Shown here: positions 34,665 to 45,110 of the stretch, piece after piece
Position numbering within the stretch: position 1 is the stretch's first letter
Layout: each line of letters opens with the position of its first letter
From: Takakia lepidozioides
Lineage: Eukaryota > Streptophyta > Takakiopsida > Takakiales > Takakiaceae
DNA: 64,000 bases
Assembly (NCBI GenBank): GCA_030704615.1
Contig: CM060734.1
Span: 5,270,001 to 5,334,000 of the forward strand
Direction: 5' to 3'
Made by a program: the position numbers and the translations under genes
Notes under the pieces: generated by a model
Seen by the model: only the letters and a program-made list of their open reading frames with translations
The model's database searches: none
Told to the model about the DNA's origin: nothing

Positions 34665-37547
34665 CTATCCCAAGCAGTGTGGACACAACCAATCTCCGTC
34701 AGGAACCTTATCAAGGGGTGGTGTCAAGCATCCCATATGCCAACCCCTTGAGCACCGATCACACACCAGCATGGTGGCTGCCCCTTTGGCAGACCCACAG
34801 AGCATGCACCTCAAACCTGCAGGTACCACTGCCAAGTTTGGGTCAACTCTGCCATCGACATTGGGAAGGTGACATGGCGCACAATTACGCACATGGTCTT
34901 TCCAAGTCATGCCATCCCGACCCTCTAAGATCAGGACCCCTGAGGGCAACACCTCTCGAACCCTCAGAATAACACGCCCTGCAGTAACATCCAGAGTCAT
35001 AGGAGCAGTCTGCTGCAAATAAACATAGTCACCAGGGCTAAACCTCTGAACCCCAGGACGATATCCTCCACCACGTATAGTGGCATACCTCAACGTATCA
35101 CGGTGCTGTGCAATGGCAAGGTTCTCAAAAGCCATGGGCATGACTTTCTTGAACAACTCTGCACGCTGATCACATGCACGTACCCACATGTCCGGATCGT
35201 CAAGGTTAAGGACTTGAGCAGTGTCCCTACGAATGGCTGCAGGCAAATCCGGCTCTCGGCCAAAGAGAAGGAAATATGGTGAGAAGGAGGCAAGTGATGC
35301 TTGTTTGCTGAACCTGTAGCCCATGGCTAACCAAGGAACCTGAAGATCCCAATCTCCTAGGTGTCCCTTCTGCAAGCCATACTTGCGCAAACCCCTCTTC
35401 ACCGTCTGAACAACTCTCTCTGCTAAGCCATCGGCCTCAGGATGATCCCGAGAAGTGGTGCGGTGGTCTATCAAGGCTTTATCACACAAAGCCTGAAACT
35501 CCCCCAAGAACTCTCTCCCTTGGTCCGTGAGTACCTCAGCTGGAGCACCAAATCGGCTAAGCACACGATCCAAGAATGCATACGCAGCCCCCTCACTAGC
35601 CTTGTCAGGCAATGGAACCAACTCAATCCACTTGGAGAAGTGCTCCACCATCACCAACACATATCTGTGGTGGCGCATAGTCAGTGGCAACGGTCCTGCG
35701 AAGTCAAGACTCCACCTGTAGCCCAATCCCATGATAGGTAAAGGATGCAACTGTGGTATAGGGGCGTTGAATGAAGCACGCACCCTGTCACACACCATGC
35801 ACCTAGCCACAAACTGTTGCACCTCTGTATGCATACCACGCCACCAATACTGCCCCTGCAGTAAACTGTGAGTGCGTCGCACTCCAAAATGCCCCAACTC
35901 CTCATGGGCATGCCGCACTAACCGTGCACGCTGTGTGGGGTGAGGCACAATCCTCACCCGACCATCCTCCCACACTCGAAGTAGGTGTATCCCCTCCCAC
36001 TTGAACCTCTTGGCTCGTTGCAGGATCCGATCCCTCTCCCTGGCAGTCACAATGGCTGCCGTGTCTCCCGTGCGGAGGTAGTCCAACACAGCCGAATCCT
36101 CATGTATATCTCTGGCACCACCTAGCTCATCACTAGCCTCAGGGTCCTCAGACACTCCGTCTACAGTCATCCCTGTTGTAGGTCCAATCTGACCTCCCGA
36201 TGCCAAGATACACAAAAATGCAGATGCGTGCCATCCCGGCACCATCTCCTCGTCCGTCTCACCATGCCACCGAGCTCCAGTGTCATCCTGCTGGCTCATG
36301 CATGGATTGCGACTCAATCCATCCGCATCCCGATTGACCAAACCCGGTCGATGCACAACCTGAAAGTCATACTCCTGGAGTATAAGTGCCCACCGTGCAA
36401 GCTTCCCCGTAAGCTTGTCTGACTCCATCAACCACTTGAGTGGCTGGTGATCCGTGACAAGGGTGAAAAGATTGCCGTATAGATAGCACCTGAAGTGTGC
36501 CACGGCCCACACTGCAGCTAAGCACTCTCCCTCATATGAGCTGTACTTAGCCTCTGCAGCGTTGTTCGAGCGGCTAGCGTAAGCCACTACGAACTCTCTT
36601 CCCTCATCATCCACCTGTGTGAGCACCGCTCCAAGCCCCAGCATGCTCCAATCCGTATGCAGCTGAAAGGGACGCCCCCTGATAGGTCGTCTCAAGATAG
36701 GCGCCGAGGTCAACCTCGCCTTGAGCTCTTGAAAAGCTCGTTCCTGCTCATCTTCCCACTGCCACTCCTGGTCCACCTTGGTCAGCTTGGTTAGAGCCTT
36801 TGCAATGGTACTAAATCCCTTGACAAACCGTCTATAATAGTTTGCCAACCCCATGAAAGCTCGAACTCGGCTCACATCCGTGGGGCGTGGAATTTGTGCA
36901 ATGGCCTCTACCTTAGTCTGTTGTACCCCCAATCCTCCAGGATATATCATGTGACCCAGATACTCAATCTGGTTGTGGAAAAACTTGCACTTCCCCGGAT
37001 GCAACTTCAATCCGTGCGCTCTCAAGCGCTCCAATACCACCTGAAGGTGTCTCTCATGCTCCTCCATCGTAACACTAAAGATGATGATGTCATCTATGTA
37101 GCACCGAGCAAAGTCCACCCCTGCTAGAATCCTATCCATGACTCTCTGAAACTCTGCAGGAGCATTCTTAAGCCCAAATGGTAAGAACCGCCACTGATAT
37201 AGGCAATCCTTGCCGTGCTCATTGATCCCCCAGAATGCCGTCTTCTGCTTGTCCGCCTCCTTGATTGGCAACTGGTGATATCCGGATCGTAAATCCAAAG
37301 TGCTAAAGGCCTTAGCATGCCCGATGGCATCAAAGATCTCCTCTGGTGTTGGCATGGCATACTTATCGGACTTGGTCTGACGATTTACAGGCCGGTAATC
37401 ACCGCACATACGTCTCTCCGTCCAATTGCCATAGACATCCTTCTTGGCTGGCATCACTGTGGCTGAAGCATACTCTCCACCAGAGAGCTCCACCAAACCT
37501 GCCTCCCAGAGATCTTGAGTCCTCATCTGAATCAAAGACCTCTCCAT
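34665..37547 (-). CDS. pol: RT-RNase H-integrase-PHD part of element 2 polyprotein
   Basis: An uninterrupted 960-residue frame. RT spans about residues 1-250 with [12 protein letters not shown], the YIDD catalytic box at 150-153 and FMGLANYYRRF near 231. RNase H is at about 292-376 (LHTDWS, YEGECLAAVWA, LVTDHQPLKW). Integrase has an HHCC zinc site at about 546-587 (HAHEELGH ... CMVC) and the DDE triad at D615, D675 and E710, the last two 35 apart as usual. At residues 914-958, where many gypsy elements carry a chromodomain, there is a C4HC3 PHD finger (CMLC, CDRC, WHMGC, CPHC). PHD fingers read histone H3 tails, so this domain may steer integration; that is inference. The ATG at 37547 is internal: RT coding begins upstream in another frame. 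Confidence 0.93.
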   Translation of the reverse strand: MERSLIQMRTQDLWEAGLVELSGGEYASATVMPAKKDVYGNWTERRMCGDYRPVNRQTKSDKYAMPTPEEIFDAIGHAKAFSTLDLRSGYHQLPIKEADKQKTAFWGINEHGKDCLYQWRFLPFGLKNAPAEFQRVMDRILAGVDFARCYIDDIIIFSVTMEEHERHLQVVLERLRAHGLKLHPGKCKFFHNQIEYLGHMIYPGGLGVQQTKVEAIAQIPRPTDVSRVRAFMGLANYYRRFVKGFSTIAKALTKLTKVDQEWQWEDEQERAFQELKARLTSAPILRRPIRGRPFQLHTDWSMLGLGAVLTQVDDEGREFVVAYASRSNNAAEAKYSSYEGECLAAVWAVAHFRCYLYGNLFTLVTDHQPLKWLMESDKLTGKLARWALILQEYDFQVVHRPGLVNRDADGLSRNPCMSQQDDTGARWHGETDEEMVPGWHASAFLCILASGGQIGPTTGMTVDGVSEDPEASDELGGARDIHEDSAVLDYLRTGDTAAIVTARERDRILQRAKRFKWEGIHLLRVWEDGRVRIVPHPTQRARLVRHAHEELGHFGVRRTHSLLQGQYWWRGMHTEVQQFVARCMVCDRVRASFNAPIPQLHPLPIMGLGYRWSLDFAGPLPLTMRHHRYVLVMVEHFSKWIELVPLPDKASEGAAYAFLDRVLSRFGAPAEVLTDQGREFLGEFQALCDKALIDHRTTSRDHPEADGLAERVVQTVKRGLRKYGLQKGHLGDWDLQVPWLAMGYRFSKQASLASFSPYFLLFGREPDLPAAIRRDTAQVLNLDDPDMWVRACDQRAELFKKVMPMAFENLAIAQHRDTLRYATIRGGGYRPGVQRFSPGDYVYLQQTAPMTLDVTAGRVILRVREVLPSGVLILEGRDGMTWKDHVRNCAPCHLPNVDGRVDPNLAVVPAGLRCMLCGSAKGAATMLVCDRCSRGWHMGCLTPPLDKVPDGDWLCPHCLG

Positions 37548-38056
37548 GTCACTGTATCTATAGGGTCTCGAAAGATTGGCGTGTCAGTGGCCAACTCAAT
37601 ACGGATCTCTTGACCCTTCAGTGCTCCCAAGTCCTTCAAACTGAAGGCAAAGCAATTCCTGTAAGCCCTCAGGAACCGCCGTATACGTCGTCTCTCTCCT
37701 CCGGTGACAATGGGTCCAATGTCAAGCTCCCAATTGTCCTCCGTAACTACAACCTTAAGTCCAGTGGGCTTAGAGGTAGAGGACGCGTCCCGTGGTTGCT
37801 ATGCTGCAACCTCTTGAGCAGTACTCCCTACTTGCTCAGTCAATGACAAGGCCTCATCCTGCCCCATCATCTCATCCTTGAGGACCTCCTCAACCCGAGA
37901 AGAATCCCCAACCTCATCCATCACAGCCGCCTTGGCTGCCAACTCCCTCTGAACCTCGAGCACCTCCCACGTGTGCCATGGATGCATGCACCCCGTGGTC
38001 CTCATATGCTCGCCCCCACTCACTGCCTGTACCGTCTCGGTAGGCAGAGAGACCAT
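37548..38056 (-). CDS. linker and RT N-terminus of element 2
   Basis: Joins methyltransferase to RT. The frame 38056-37799 (acidic, EVQRELAAKAAV and similar) ends in a TAG, after which the same frame continues with IVTGGERRRIRRFLR, FAFSLKDLGALKGQEIRIEL and the typical pre-RT strand leading to RRPYRYSDMERS. Near 37570 one base is missing relative to the downstream pol frame, and near 38040 the methyltransferase frame passes into this one by the same one-base step. If the TAG and shifts are mutations, the element once had one polyprotein; regulated read-through cannot be excluded. Confidence 0.7.
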
Positions 38057-39130
38057 TGAGGGAAGTTATTCCGCACTCTGCGTTGCTCAGCTAGAGCCAA
38101 GCTGATAATCCAGGTCAAGCAATTGAGATCCATTGCTTGCCCCAACACTTGACGACGTGATGCCTCAGAAAGAGACGACACCGCCGTGGTACCAGTGGTA
38201 AAACCCATTGCCCGCTCACGCTCGTCAGCATTAGGCTCCACTAACTGCTGCAACTGAGCATCCCACAGGAGGCCAGGTCCACTATCCCGGAAAGCATGCG
38301 ATCCTGGGAAGCTGAGCAGTGTAGGTAATGCTGCTCGTGGTTGACCCACCTTGTTGACCACTGCCAAAGGCGAACGGTCATCGTGTCTCACACGTTGAGA
38401 CTGCCTCCCTGTGTCCAGAATGTTATCCACTGTGAGATGTGCTGGCCGCTGCACCCCATCAAATGCACGCTTGAGCAGTGCGGGTGGCATCATGTTAGTC
38501 CACCATAGCCGTGGACGATGAGCCCGTGACCCCACTGTAGCTGCATCTAGCAACACTGCTGACCCAAGCCACGACCGGACTTGATGCACACTGGCCATCA
38601 CCCTGGCCCGAGAATCGCCCATCAGTGGCACATTCTCCAAGATGTATGCTGGAGATACAGCTTGATGAAGCTGCAAGTGGCGCAAAACCCGCACCATCTC
38701 CCAAAACAGACCCGACCTCGAGTCTCGCAATCCATTGCCATGCCCGGCTGATGAATGCCCTTGGCAGGGCCAACCTGCCACTACCAGATCAATGGAGCCA
38801 ACCCGCTCCAAATCCTGCGCCCCCAGCAACGAAATGTCTGCTGGCAAGGCCTGCTGATATCCACGAATTGCAGACACCGACAACAACTCAGGGTACCGCT
38901 GCACCAACTGAGCAACATGGCGAAGTGAAACGCGTCGTGCAGTCTCATCCCTCTCCACATACAGGTAACGCCGAACTCGTACACCTGCCTGTAACACAGC
39001 AGCCAATCCGGTGCTGATCCCGCCAAACAAGTCCAGAAGACAAATGCCTTCATCCGGAGACTGCCACACAATAGGTGTGGTGTCCAATGGAGACAATTGA
39101 GGTGGTCCTGGTGCAATCCCACACTCTCCT
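38020..39130 (-). CDS. C5 cytosine DNA methyltransferase domain in the gypsy polyprotein
   Basis: An open 358-residue frame (39096-38020) that extends upstream without a stop to about 39130, where it joins the protease by a one-base frame change. The conserved MTase motifs appear in normal order (numbering from 39096): I LDLFGGISTG (21-30, SAM binding), II-like YVERD (46-50), IV GWPCQGHSSAG with catalytic C111, VI ILENV (E154), VIII RAHRPRLWW (191-199), then LPTLLSFPG, ERERAMGF (292-299) and X GQAMDLN (319-325). The spacing between VIII and IX leaves a short target-recognition region. The RAHRPRLWW and motif IV context look closest to the DNMT3/DRM type, but I cannot run a tree. It would methylate cytosine in DNA, perhaps the element's own cDNA or nearby chromatin. 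No key residue is visibly missing. Confidence 0.92.
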
Positions 39131-40931
39131 CCTCTCCTGACGGTACAAAAGCCTCCACCCAGGCTTGTTGCACCCGTCGATCAGCATCCCGCTGCAAATC
39201 CTTGCTCGTGCCCCACAATGGAGTCTGAGCAACCATGGTAGGCAACTCCGCCATACCATACATGTCATCCTGCTCTCCCGGAGGTGGTACATCCTCTGAA
39301 TGAGCATTGCCCTCAAGCAACTCTCTAGGCCAACTCACTGCCGCTGTGAATGCTGCTAGTGTCGGCATCTTGCCTCGCTGGGCAACCGCAACTCCTCCTA
39401 TGAACGTCACAGGGAGCTGCACACGCCGGCCCTCCCCTGACTGCCATGCAGGCCTATAGGAAGCTGACTCCTCCCAAAAATCCAGGGTGAAGCCCATGGG
39501 GTACAACACTGCCCCACCAACCAGGACATCGTATGAGACTGCGTCTGTCACAATGGCCTTGGCTCGCATCACTGAGCCATCTGTAGGGTGATCCGGCCGT
39601 AGTCTGATAGCCAACTCATGCCGTGTCATGCCCCGAGCCTGCTCCGATCCTCCCAGAGACGTCTGTATCTGGAAAGGACAAGGCTCCATATCCGCCTCCG
39701 TGAGGCCCAAGCCTGCAATAGCAGCTCTGCCCAGCATCAGTGGCTGAGCTCCCGAGTCCAACAAGACTCGCAGTGGCCGGTACCTCTTGCCTGCCGGTCC
39801 ACTCAAACAGAAAATGCCATCCTGGTTGTCTAACATGACAACTCCAGGTGTCACCATGGCGCGCTCAATGGCTGGCCTAGCTGGCAGCTCCATCAACCTG
39901 GCAGCTGCAGCTTGCCATGGCGCCGCCGTGGCAGTCTTGACCCTCAAATCCGAGGATCCCTCCGGCACTACACCTCCCACTATCTCCGCAGAAGATGAAG
40001 TAACCTCCCCACTCTCACAGAGTGTAGCTGCCAGCCTGAACACCTCAGCTGGTCTTACCCCCGGCGTCGCAATCATGGTAGCCGAGAACAATGGAGCCTG
40101 GCACACAGATGTGGCCGCTCCTAACAGCACACTAGCTGCCGTAGCCTTGGCAACACTAGGTAGTGGTGCTGCCCGTGTAGCTCTCCCCAATGGCATAGTA
40201 ACCTCCGCCTCGGTAATAGTCGGGCGAGAACTAGGTGCCATGGATGGCGTCGACACTGTCTCCGCCAATGTGAATGACTGAGGAAGCCTAGCCTGACGGC
40301 TTGCCTCCCCACGCTGTGGATCCAACTCCACCTCTGCACCTCGTGGCTCAGGAACTCGTGCTGCTCCTCGAGTCACGGCTGCAGCAGACTCCACCTGCAC
40401 TAGTGGTAGTGCTGCTCCACACATGAATCCCATGCCTCCCATATCTCCTCCCTCAGGAGCAGGAGGTGGACCATCCGGCCTTAGAGCCGGTACCACCTGA
40501 GCTGTAGCCATGGCAGCGAGCCTCTGCTCTAGCTGCTGAAGCCGGTTGGCCATGCCTTGGTCAACACCCTGACCTCCGCGTCCTTGGCCACGTTGAGCTT
40601 GCCCTTGGCCTGCACCTCGTGGCTGGCCACCTCGTCCTCTCTGGGCTGCTCCACCTCGCCCCCGGCCACCATTGTTCCCTTGGAACTGGCCTGGGCGCAA
40701 CTCAGGATGCAAACTATAACACTGGGCCTCTCCATGCCCGTGCTTGCCACAATGCCCACACTGCAACTGTGCAGGCTGTGCATGTGCCGACCCTTTGCCT
40801 CCCTCTGGGCAATCCTTCTTGACATGGGGTCCTCCACATGTCCAGCACACCACATCCGCCCGTTGTTGGCCAGCAAATGAAGGGAGAGACCCCTGCATTT
40901 GAGGTCCTCTCTGCCCTTCCCTGAGCTTCAC
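39130..40931 (-). CDS. gag nucleocapsid and aspartic protease of element 2
   Basis: Open frame starting directly where the capsid frame ends (its first codon here is GTG, so it is not an independent start). Two CCHC knuckles, CWTCGGPHVKKDC and CGHCGKHGHGEAQC (about 40850-40725), bind RNA. A Gly/Arg-rich tract (about 40700-40560) and a long Ala/Pro-rich stretch follow. The protease has its active site in RVLLDSGAQPLML (about 39780-39740) and a typical YDVLVGGAVLYPMGF strand near 39510. Past about 39130 this frame only shadows the methyltransferase. Copy B has one more G at the 40928 junction, which would put capsid and nucleocapsid in one frame. Confidence 0.85.
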
Positions 40932-41968
40932 CTGAGCCCCTTGTTGCCTTGAGCACGTTGAGGTAGTGGTTGGCTAGGAGCACCACTACCCCGTGGTGTC
41001 TCCTTAGCAAATCCCACCATGACCACTCGTTCCTCCACCATGTTGAGCTCTATCCGCTCTGCCAGCAAAAACACATTTGCTAAGGTGGGTTGGGCCGCTT
41101 GTAGGAGAGTTGCATCCCGCACCCTTCTCCTCAGCTCCTTGTCCAATATCCCATACCAGAATTGGACTGCCTGAGCTTCCGTAACCCCTTGGGTTACATT
41201 TATCAAGCGCCTCATGCGAGTGAAAGCCTCCCTCAAGCTCTCGGTCGGCTTCCGTTGGAACTCTTGCAAGCTCCGCAACTTCTCTGTCCTCACCCCTTGG
41301 TAGTTCCCTCTCAACTCTTCGAAGAACTCCACAACAGGGTTGAAGGCAGGCACGGGTGCTAGTGCTGGTGCGGTAGTGGCTTGGGTGGACGTCGTAGCTA
41401 CTGTACCACCAGTCCCACTGCTGCTTGCTGAAGCTGCCGGTGCAGCGGCAGGTGTAGCCACTGCCCTCGTGGCTCTAGTGCCCCTAGTGATGGAGACATA
41501 GTCGGGTGACCAGTACATCCTCCACTCCTCGATCTCAACCTCATGCCCCCGCCTGAACTCATGGTAATCATCCATAGGCGGCCCCTCAAGGTGCTGAAAC
41601 AGCCCTTTCCATGCCATGAACGGCGTAAATAGTTGTGGATTGCGCATTTGCTGCAAATCACACCAACTATCAAACTCTTGGATAAAATCATCCAACTCAA
41701 TGGTGCCCACCGCCCCAGAGTACCTTCGTGGCCCCTTGGTAGCTCCATACATCTCCTCCATTGTGTCCCACAATAATGGCAAAGAAACAACTTGCACCGC
41801 CGGTATGAGCCCTCCTGATTCACAATCCGAATCAGAACCTTCCGTGGAAGACACAGGAGGTGAAGGTGGCCTAAACCGCACACCTCGTCTCGTGTACCCA
41901 CTAGTATCGCTAGTGCTCGAACCGGCACTGTCCCCAGCAACTAGTGGCACCTCCGTGTTGACACTCAA
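40928..41968 (-). CDS. gag: gag capsid region of element 2, copy A
   Basis: Open frame of 346 codons without a usable ATG at its start; the homologous codon that begins gag in copy B (ATG at 50192) is ACG here (41956-41954). It contains a retrotransposon-gag capsid region: LDDFIQEFDSWCDLQQM, FMAWKGLFQHLEGPP, then RSLQEFQRKPTESLREAF and RRLINVTQGVTEAQAVQFW. It builds the particle core. Translation would need a non-AUG start or the copy is silent. Copy B shows the same order of blocks. Confidence 0.85.
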   Translation of the reverse strand: MSVNTEVPLVAGDSAGSSTSDTSGYTRRGVRFRPPSPPVSSTEGSDSDCESGGLIPAVQVVSLPLLWDTMEEMYGATKGPRRYSGAVGTIELDDFIQEFDSWCDLQQMRNPQLFTPFMAWKGLFQHLEGPPMDDYHEFRRGHEVEIEEWRMYWSPDYVSITRGTRATRAVATPAAAPAASASSSGTGGTVATTSTQATTAPALAPVPAFNPVVEFFEELRGNYQGVRTEKLRSLQEFQRKPTESLREAFTRMRRLINVTQGVTEAQAVQFWYGILDKELRRRVRDATLLQAAQPTLANVFLLAERIELNMVEERVVMVGFAKETPRGSGAPSQPLPQRAQGNKGLR

Positions 41969-42004
41969 CCGGTCATGAACATGTCCCTAACCCCCTCTCC
42001 ACAA

Positions 42005-42023
42005 GGTAACCGGGTAGAGAACC
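42005..42023 (-). promoter_or_regulatory. candidate primer-binding site of element 2
   Basis: GGTTCTCTACCCGGTTACC follows the LTR end (CAACA) in copy A and is identical at 50116-50134 in copy B, where the flanks differ. A conserved block at this place is expected for the site that binds the priming tRNA, but it does not start with the usual TGG, so the assignment is tentative. Confidence 0.45.
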
Positions 42024-42249
42024 TGTTGCGGCTTATGGTTTGGAATACTAAGTTCCTAACATAGCCTACACCTGAACTTGCATGACCATGGGAATATCAT
42101 GAAGATACTCCTCAAACCGCCCTCCACGAGCTTCAAAATTCGGCCTTCCAGACCACATGCCAGTCCTTAGTCCACCAGTGCCTCCACGAGTCAGCACAGG
42201 CCATCCACAGGTCAACACGGGCCACCACAGACCAGCACAGGCCCACACA

Positions 42250-44285
42250 GCTCACTGGTCACAGCCATCACAGTCCCACAGGCCACTGGGCACAGCCTGT
42301 CACAGCCCCTCACAGCTCGTCACAGCCTCAAAGGCCTCAGGCACAGCCCGTCACAGCCCCAAAGGCCTCAGGCGCGGCCTGTCACAGCCCCAAAGGCCAT
42401 GGGCACGGCCTGTCACAGCCCCTCACAGCCCGTCACAGCCTCAAAGGCCTCAGGCACGGCCTGTCACAGCCCATCACAGCCCCAAAGGCCTCAGGCACGG
42501 CCTGTCACAGCCCCTCACAGCCCGTCACAGCCCCAAAGGCCTCAGGCGCGGCCTGTCACAAGCCCCTCACAGCCCGTCACAGCCCCAAAGGCCATGGGCA
42601 CGGCCTGTCACAGCCCCTCACAGCCCGTCACAGCCTCAAAGGCCTCAGGCACGGCCTGTCACAGCCCCTCACAGCCCGTCACAGCCCCAAAGGCCATGGG
42701 CACGGCCTGTCACAGCCCCTCACAGCCCGTCACAGCCTCAAAGGCCTCAGGCACGGCCTGTCACAGCCCCTCACAGCCCGTCACAGCCCCAAAGGCCATG
42801 GGCACGGCCTGTCACAGCCCCTCACAGCCCGTCACAGCCTCAAAGGCCTCAGGCACGGCCTGTCACAGCCCATCACAGCCCCAAAGGCCTCAGGCACGGC
42901 CTGTCACAGCCCCTCACAGCCCGTCACAGCCCCAAAGGCCTCAGGCACGGCCTGTCACAGCCCCTCACAGCCCGTCACAGCCCCAAAGGCCATGGGCACG
43001 GCCTGTCACAGCCCCTCACAGCCCGTCACAGCCTCAAAGGCCTCAGGCACGGCCTGTCACAGCCCGTCACAACCCCAAAGGCCATGGGCACGGCCTGTCA
43101 CAGCCCGTCACAGCCTCAAAGGCCTCAGGCACGGCCTGTCACAGCCCCTCACAGCCCGTCACAGCCCCAAAGGCCTCAGGCAGGGCCTGTCACAGCCCCT
43201 CACAGCCCGTCACAGCCCCAAAGGCCTCAGGCACGGCCTGTCACAGCCCCTCACAGCCCGTCACAGCCTCAAAGGCCTCAGGCACGGCCTGTCACAGCCC
43301 CTCACAGCCCCAAAGGCCATGGGCACAGCCTGTCACAGCCCGTCACAGCCCCACAGGCCTCAGGGCACAGCCTGTCACAGCCCGCACAGCCCGTCACAGC
43401 CCCAAAGGCCACTGGGCACAGCCTGTCACAGCCTGACACAGCCCGTCACAGCCCCACAGGGCACAGGGCACAGCCTGTCACAGCCCATCACAGCCCATCA
43501 CAGCCTCAAAGGCCTCAGGCACGGCCTGTCACAGCCCCTCACAGCCCATCACAGCCCCAAAGGCCATGGGCACAGCCTATCACAGCCCGTCACAGCCCCA
43601 CAGGCCTCAGGGCACAGCCTGTCACAGCCCCGCACAGCCCGTCACAGCCCCAAAAGGCCACTGGGCACAGCCTGTCACAGCCTGACACAGCCCGTCACAG
43701 CCCCACAGGGCATAGGGCACAGCCTGTCACAGCCCATCACAGCCTGTCACAGCTTGCCACAGCCCGTCACAGCCCGTCACAGCCGCAAAGGCCTCAGGCA
43801 CGGCCTGTCACAGCCCCTCACAGCCCATCACAGCCCCAAAGGCCATGGGCACAGCCTGTCACAGCCCGTCACAGCCCCACAGGCCTCAGGGCACAGCCTG
43901 TCACAGCCCCGCACAGCCCGTCACAGCCCCAAAGGCCACTGGGCACAGCCTGTCACAGCCTGACACAGCCCGTCACAGCCCCACAGGGCACAGGGCACAG
44001 CCTATCACAGCCCATCACAGCCCATCACAGCCTCAAAGGCCTCAGGCACGGCCTGTCACAGCCCCTCACAGCCCATCACAGCCCCAAAGGCCATGGGCAC
44101 AGCCTGTCACAGCCCGTCACAGCCCCACAGGCCTCAGGGCACAGCCTGTCACAGCCCCGCACAGCCCGTCACAGCCCCACAGGGCACAGGGCACAGCCTG
44201 TCACAGCCCATCACAGCCTGTCACAGCTTGCCACAGCCCGTCACAGCCCGTCACAGCTTGCCACAGCCTGTCACAGCCCCACACA
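42250..44285. repeat. GC-rich minisatellite, 51/102 bp unit
   Basis: Built from modules like CACAGCCCGTCACAGCC and CAAAGGCCTCAGGCACGGCC. In the best-kept part (42593, 42695, 42797) the CATGGGCACGG variant recurs every 102 bases, alternating with the CTCAGGCACGG variant, so the unit is a dimer of two 51-base monomers. Because 51 is divisible by 3 and the unit lacks stops, all plus-strand frames stay open for hundreds of codons. That is a consequence of the repeat, not evidence for a protein. Confidence 0.95.
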
Positions 44286-44769
44286 TGGCCGCTCTGGCAG
44301 TTTAGCCATTTCTCCAAGGGGTTTAGCCACGCCAAGCTAGGGTTTGTGTCTCTTGGACTCTAGGCTTCTTTCCACCGAGCTATGGTGGCTGTGAGGAAAT
44401 CAGCAAGGTATCCTTGCTCTTTCGGCTCCCACACACCACCATAGTAGCCCTAAGCCATGAGGTGGTTGCCACAAACCAAGCCTTCTTTCTCACTTAGCCT
44501 ACCCAAACACGCCACTAAACTCAATGGCAAACAACCAAGCCCTGCTGGTTCCCAGCCCTTGTGAGCACTCATTCAAGCACTCTCCTTGGCCATAGCATCT
44601 GTCTTAGAGCCTCTTCCAGCCCCCTACACCTGCTGCTTCAAGAGTTGCGCTCCCTTCAAGCTTGAAGTTGAAACCCCAACTCACATAGGCCCTACAAGTG
44701 CTTTTCTTTCACTCCAAGTGGAAACCAGCCCTAGACCTTCCGTTCTAGCTCTCTAAAGCTTGAAAACAA

Positions 44770-45110
44770 GAGCCTCAATGGGCTGAAGGCATGCTCCACA
44801 CATGCCCCACTCTCACCATAAAAGAATCAGCTCCTTTGCTTCATTTCTTGCACCCACAAACCTGAAAATACAAGCTTCAGCATGCTGAAAGCATGCTCCA
44901 CATGCCCTACAGGGAAACCAGCCCCTTCCTTCCTTTCTTGCACTCCCACACCTGAAAGTGCAAGCCTTCACCAGGCTGATAGCATGCTCCACACATGCAT
45001 TGCCCTCACATAAGGGAAGTCAGCCCTTCCCTCTTCCTTGCTTGCCCTCCAAGCTTGAAGATGGAAGCTTCAATGAGCTGAATACATGCTCCACACATGC
45101 AACCTCTTCA
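44770..45110. repeat. ~100 bp diverged tandem repeats in the LTR
   Basis: GCATGCTCCACACATGC or a close variant occurs at about 44789, 44889, 44981 and 45085, each followed after some 50 bases by ATCAGC or AACCAGCCCC and CTTGCTTGC-like sequence. Four copies, part of the copy A LTR. Confidence 0.75.

Noticed and set aside
42157-44340. 727-codon open frame, Pro/His/Ser-rich
   Set aside because: It is entirely a 51/102-base minisatellite without stop codons; the other plus-strand frames are open as well, and no family is recognisable.
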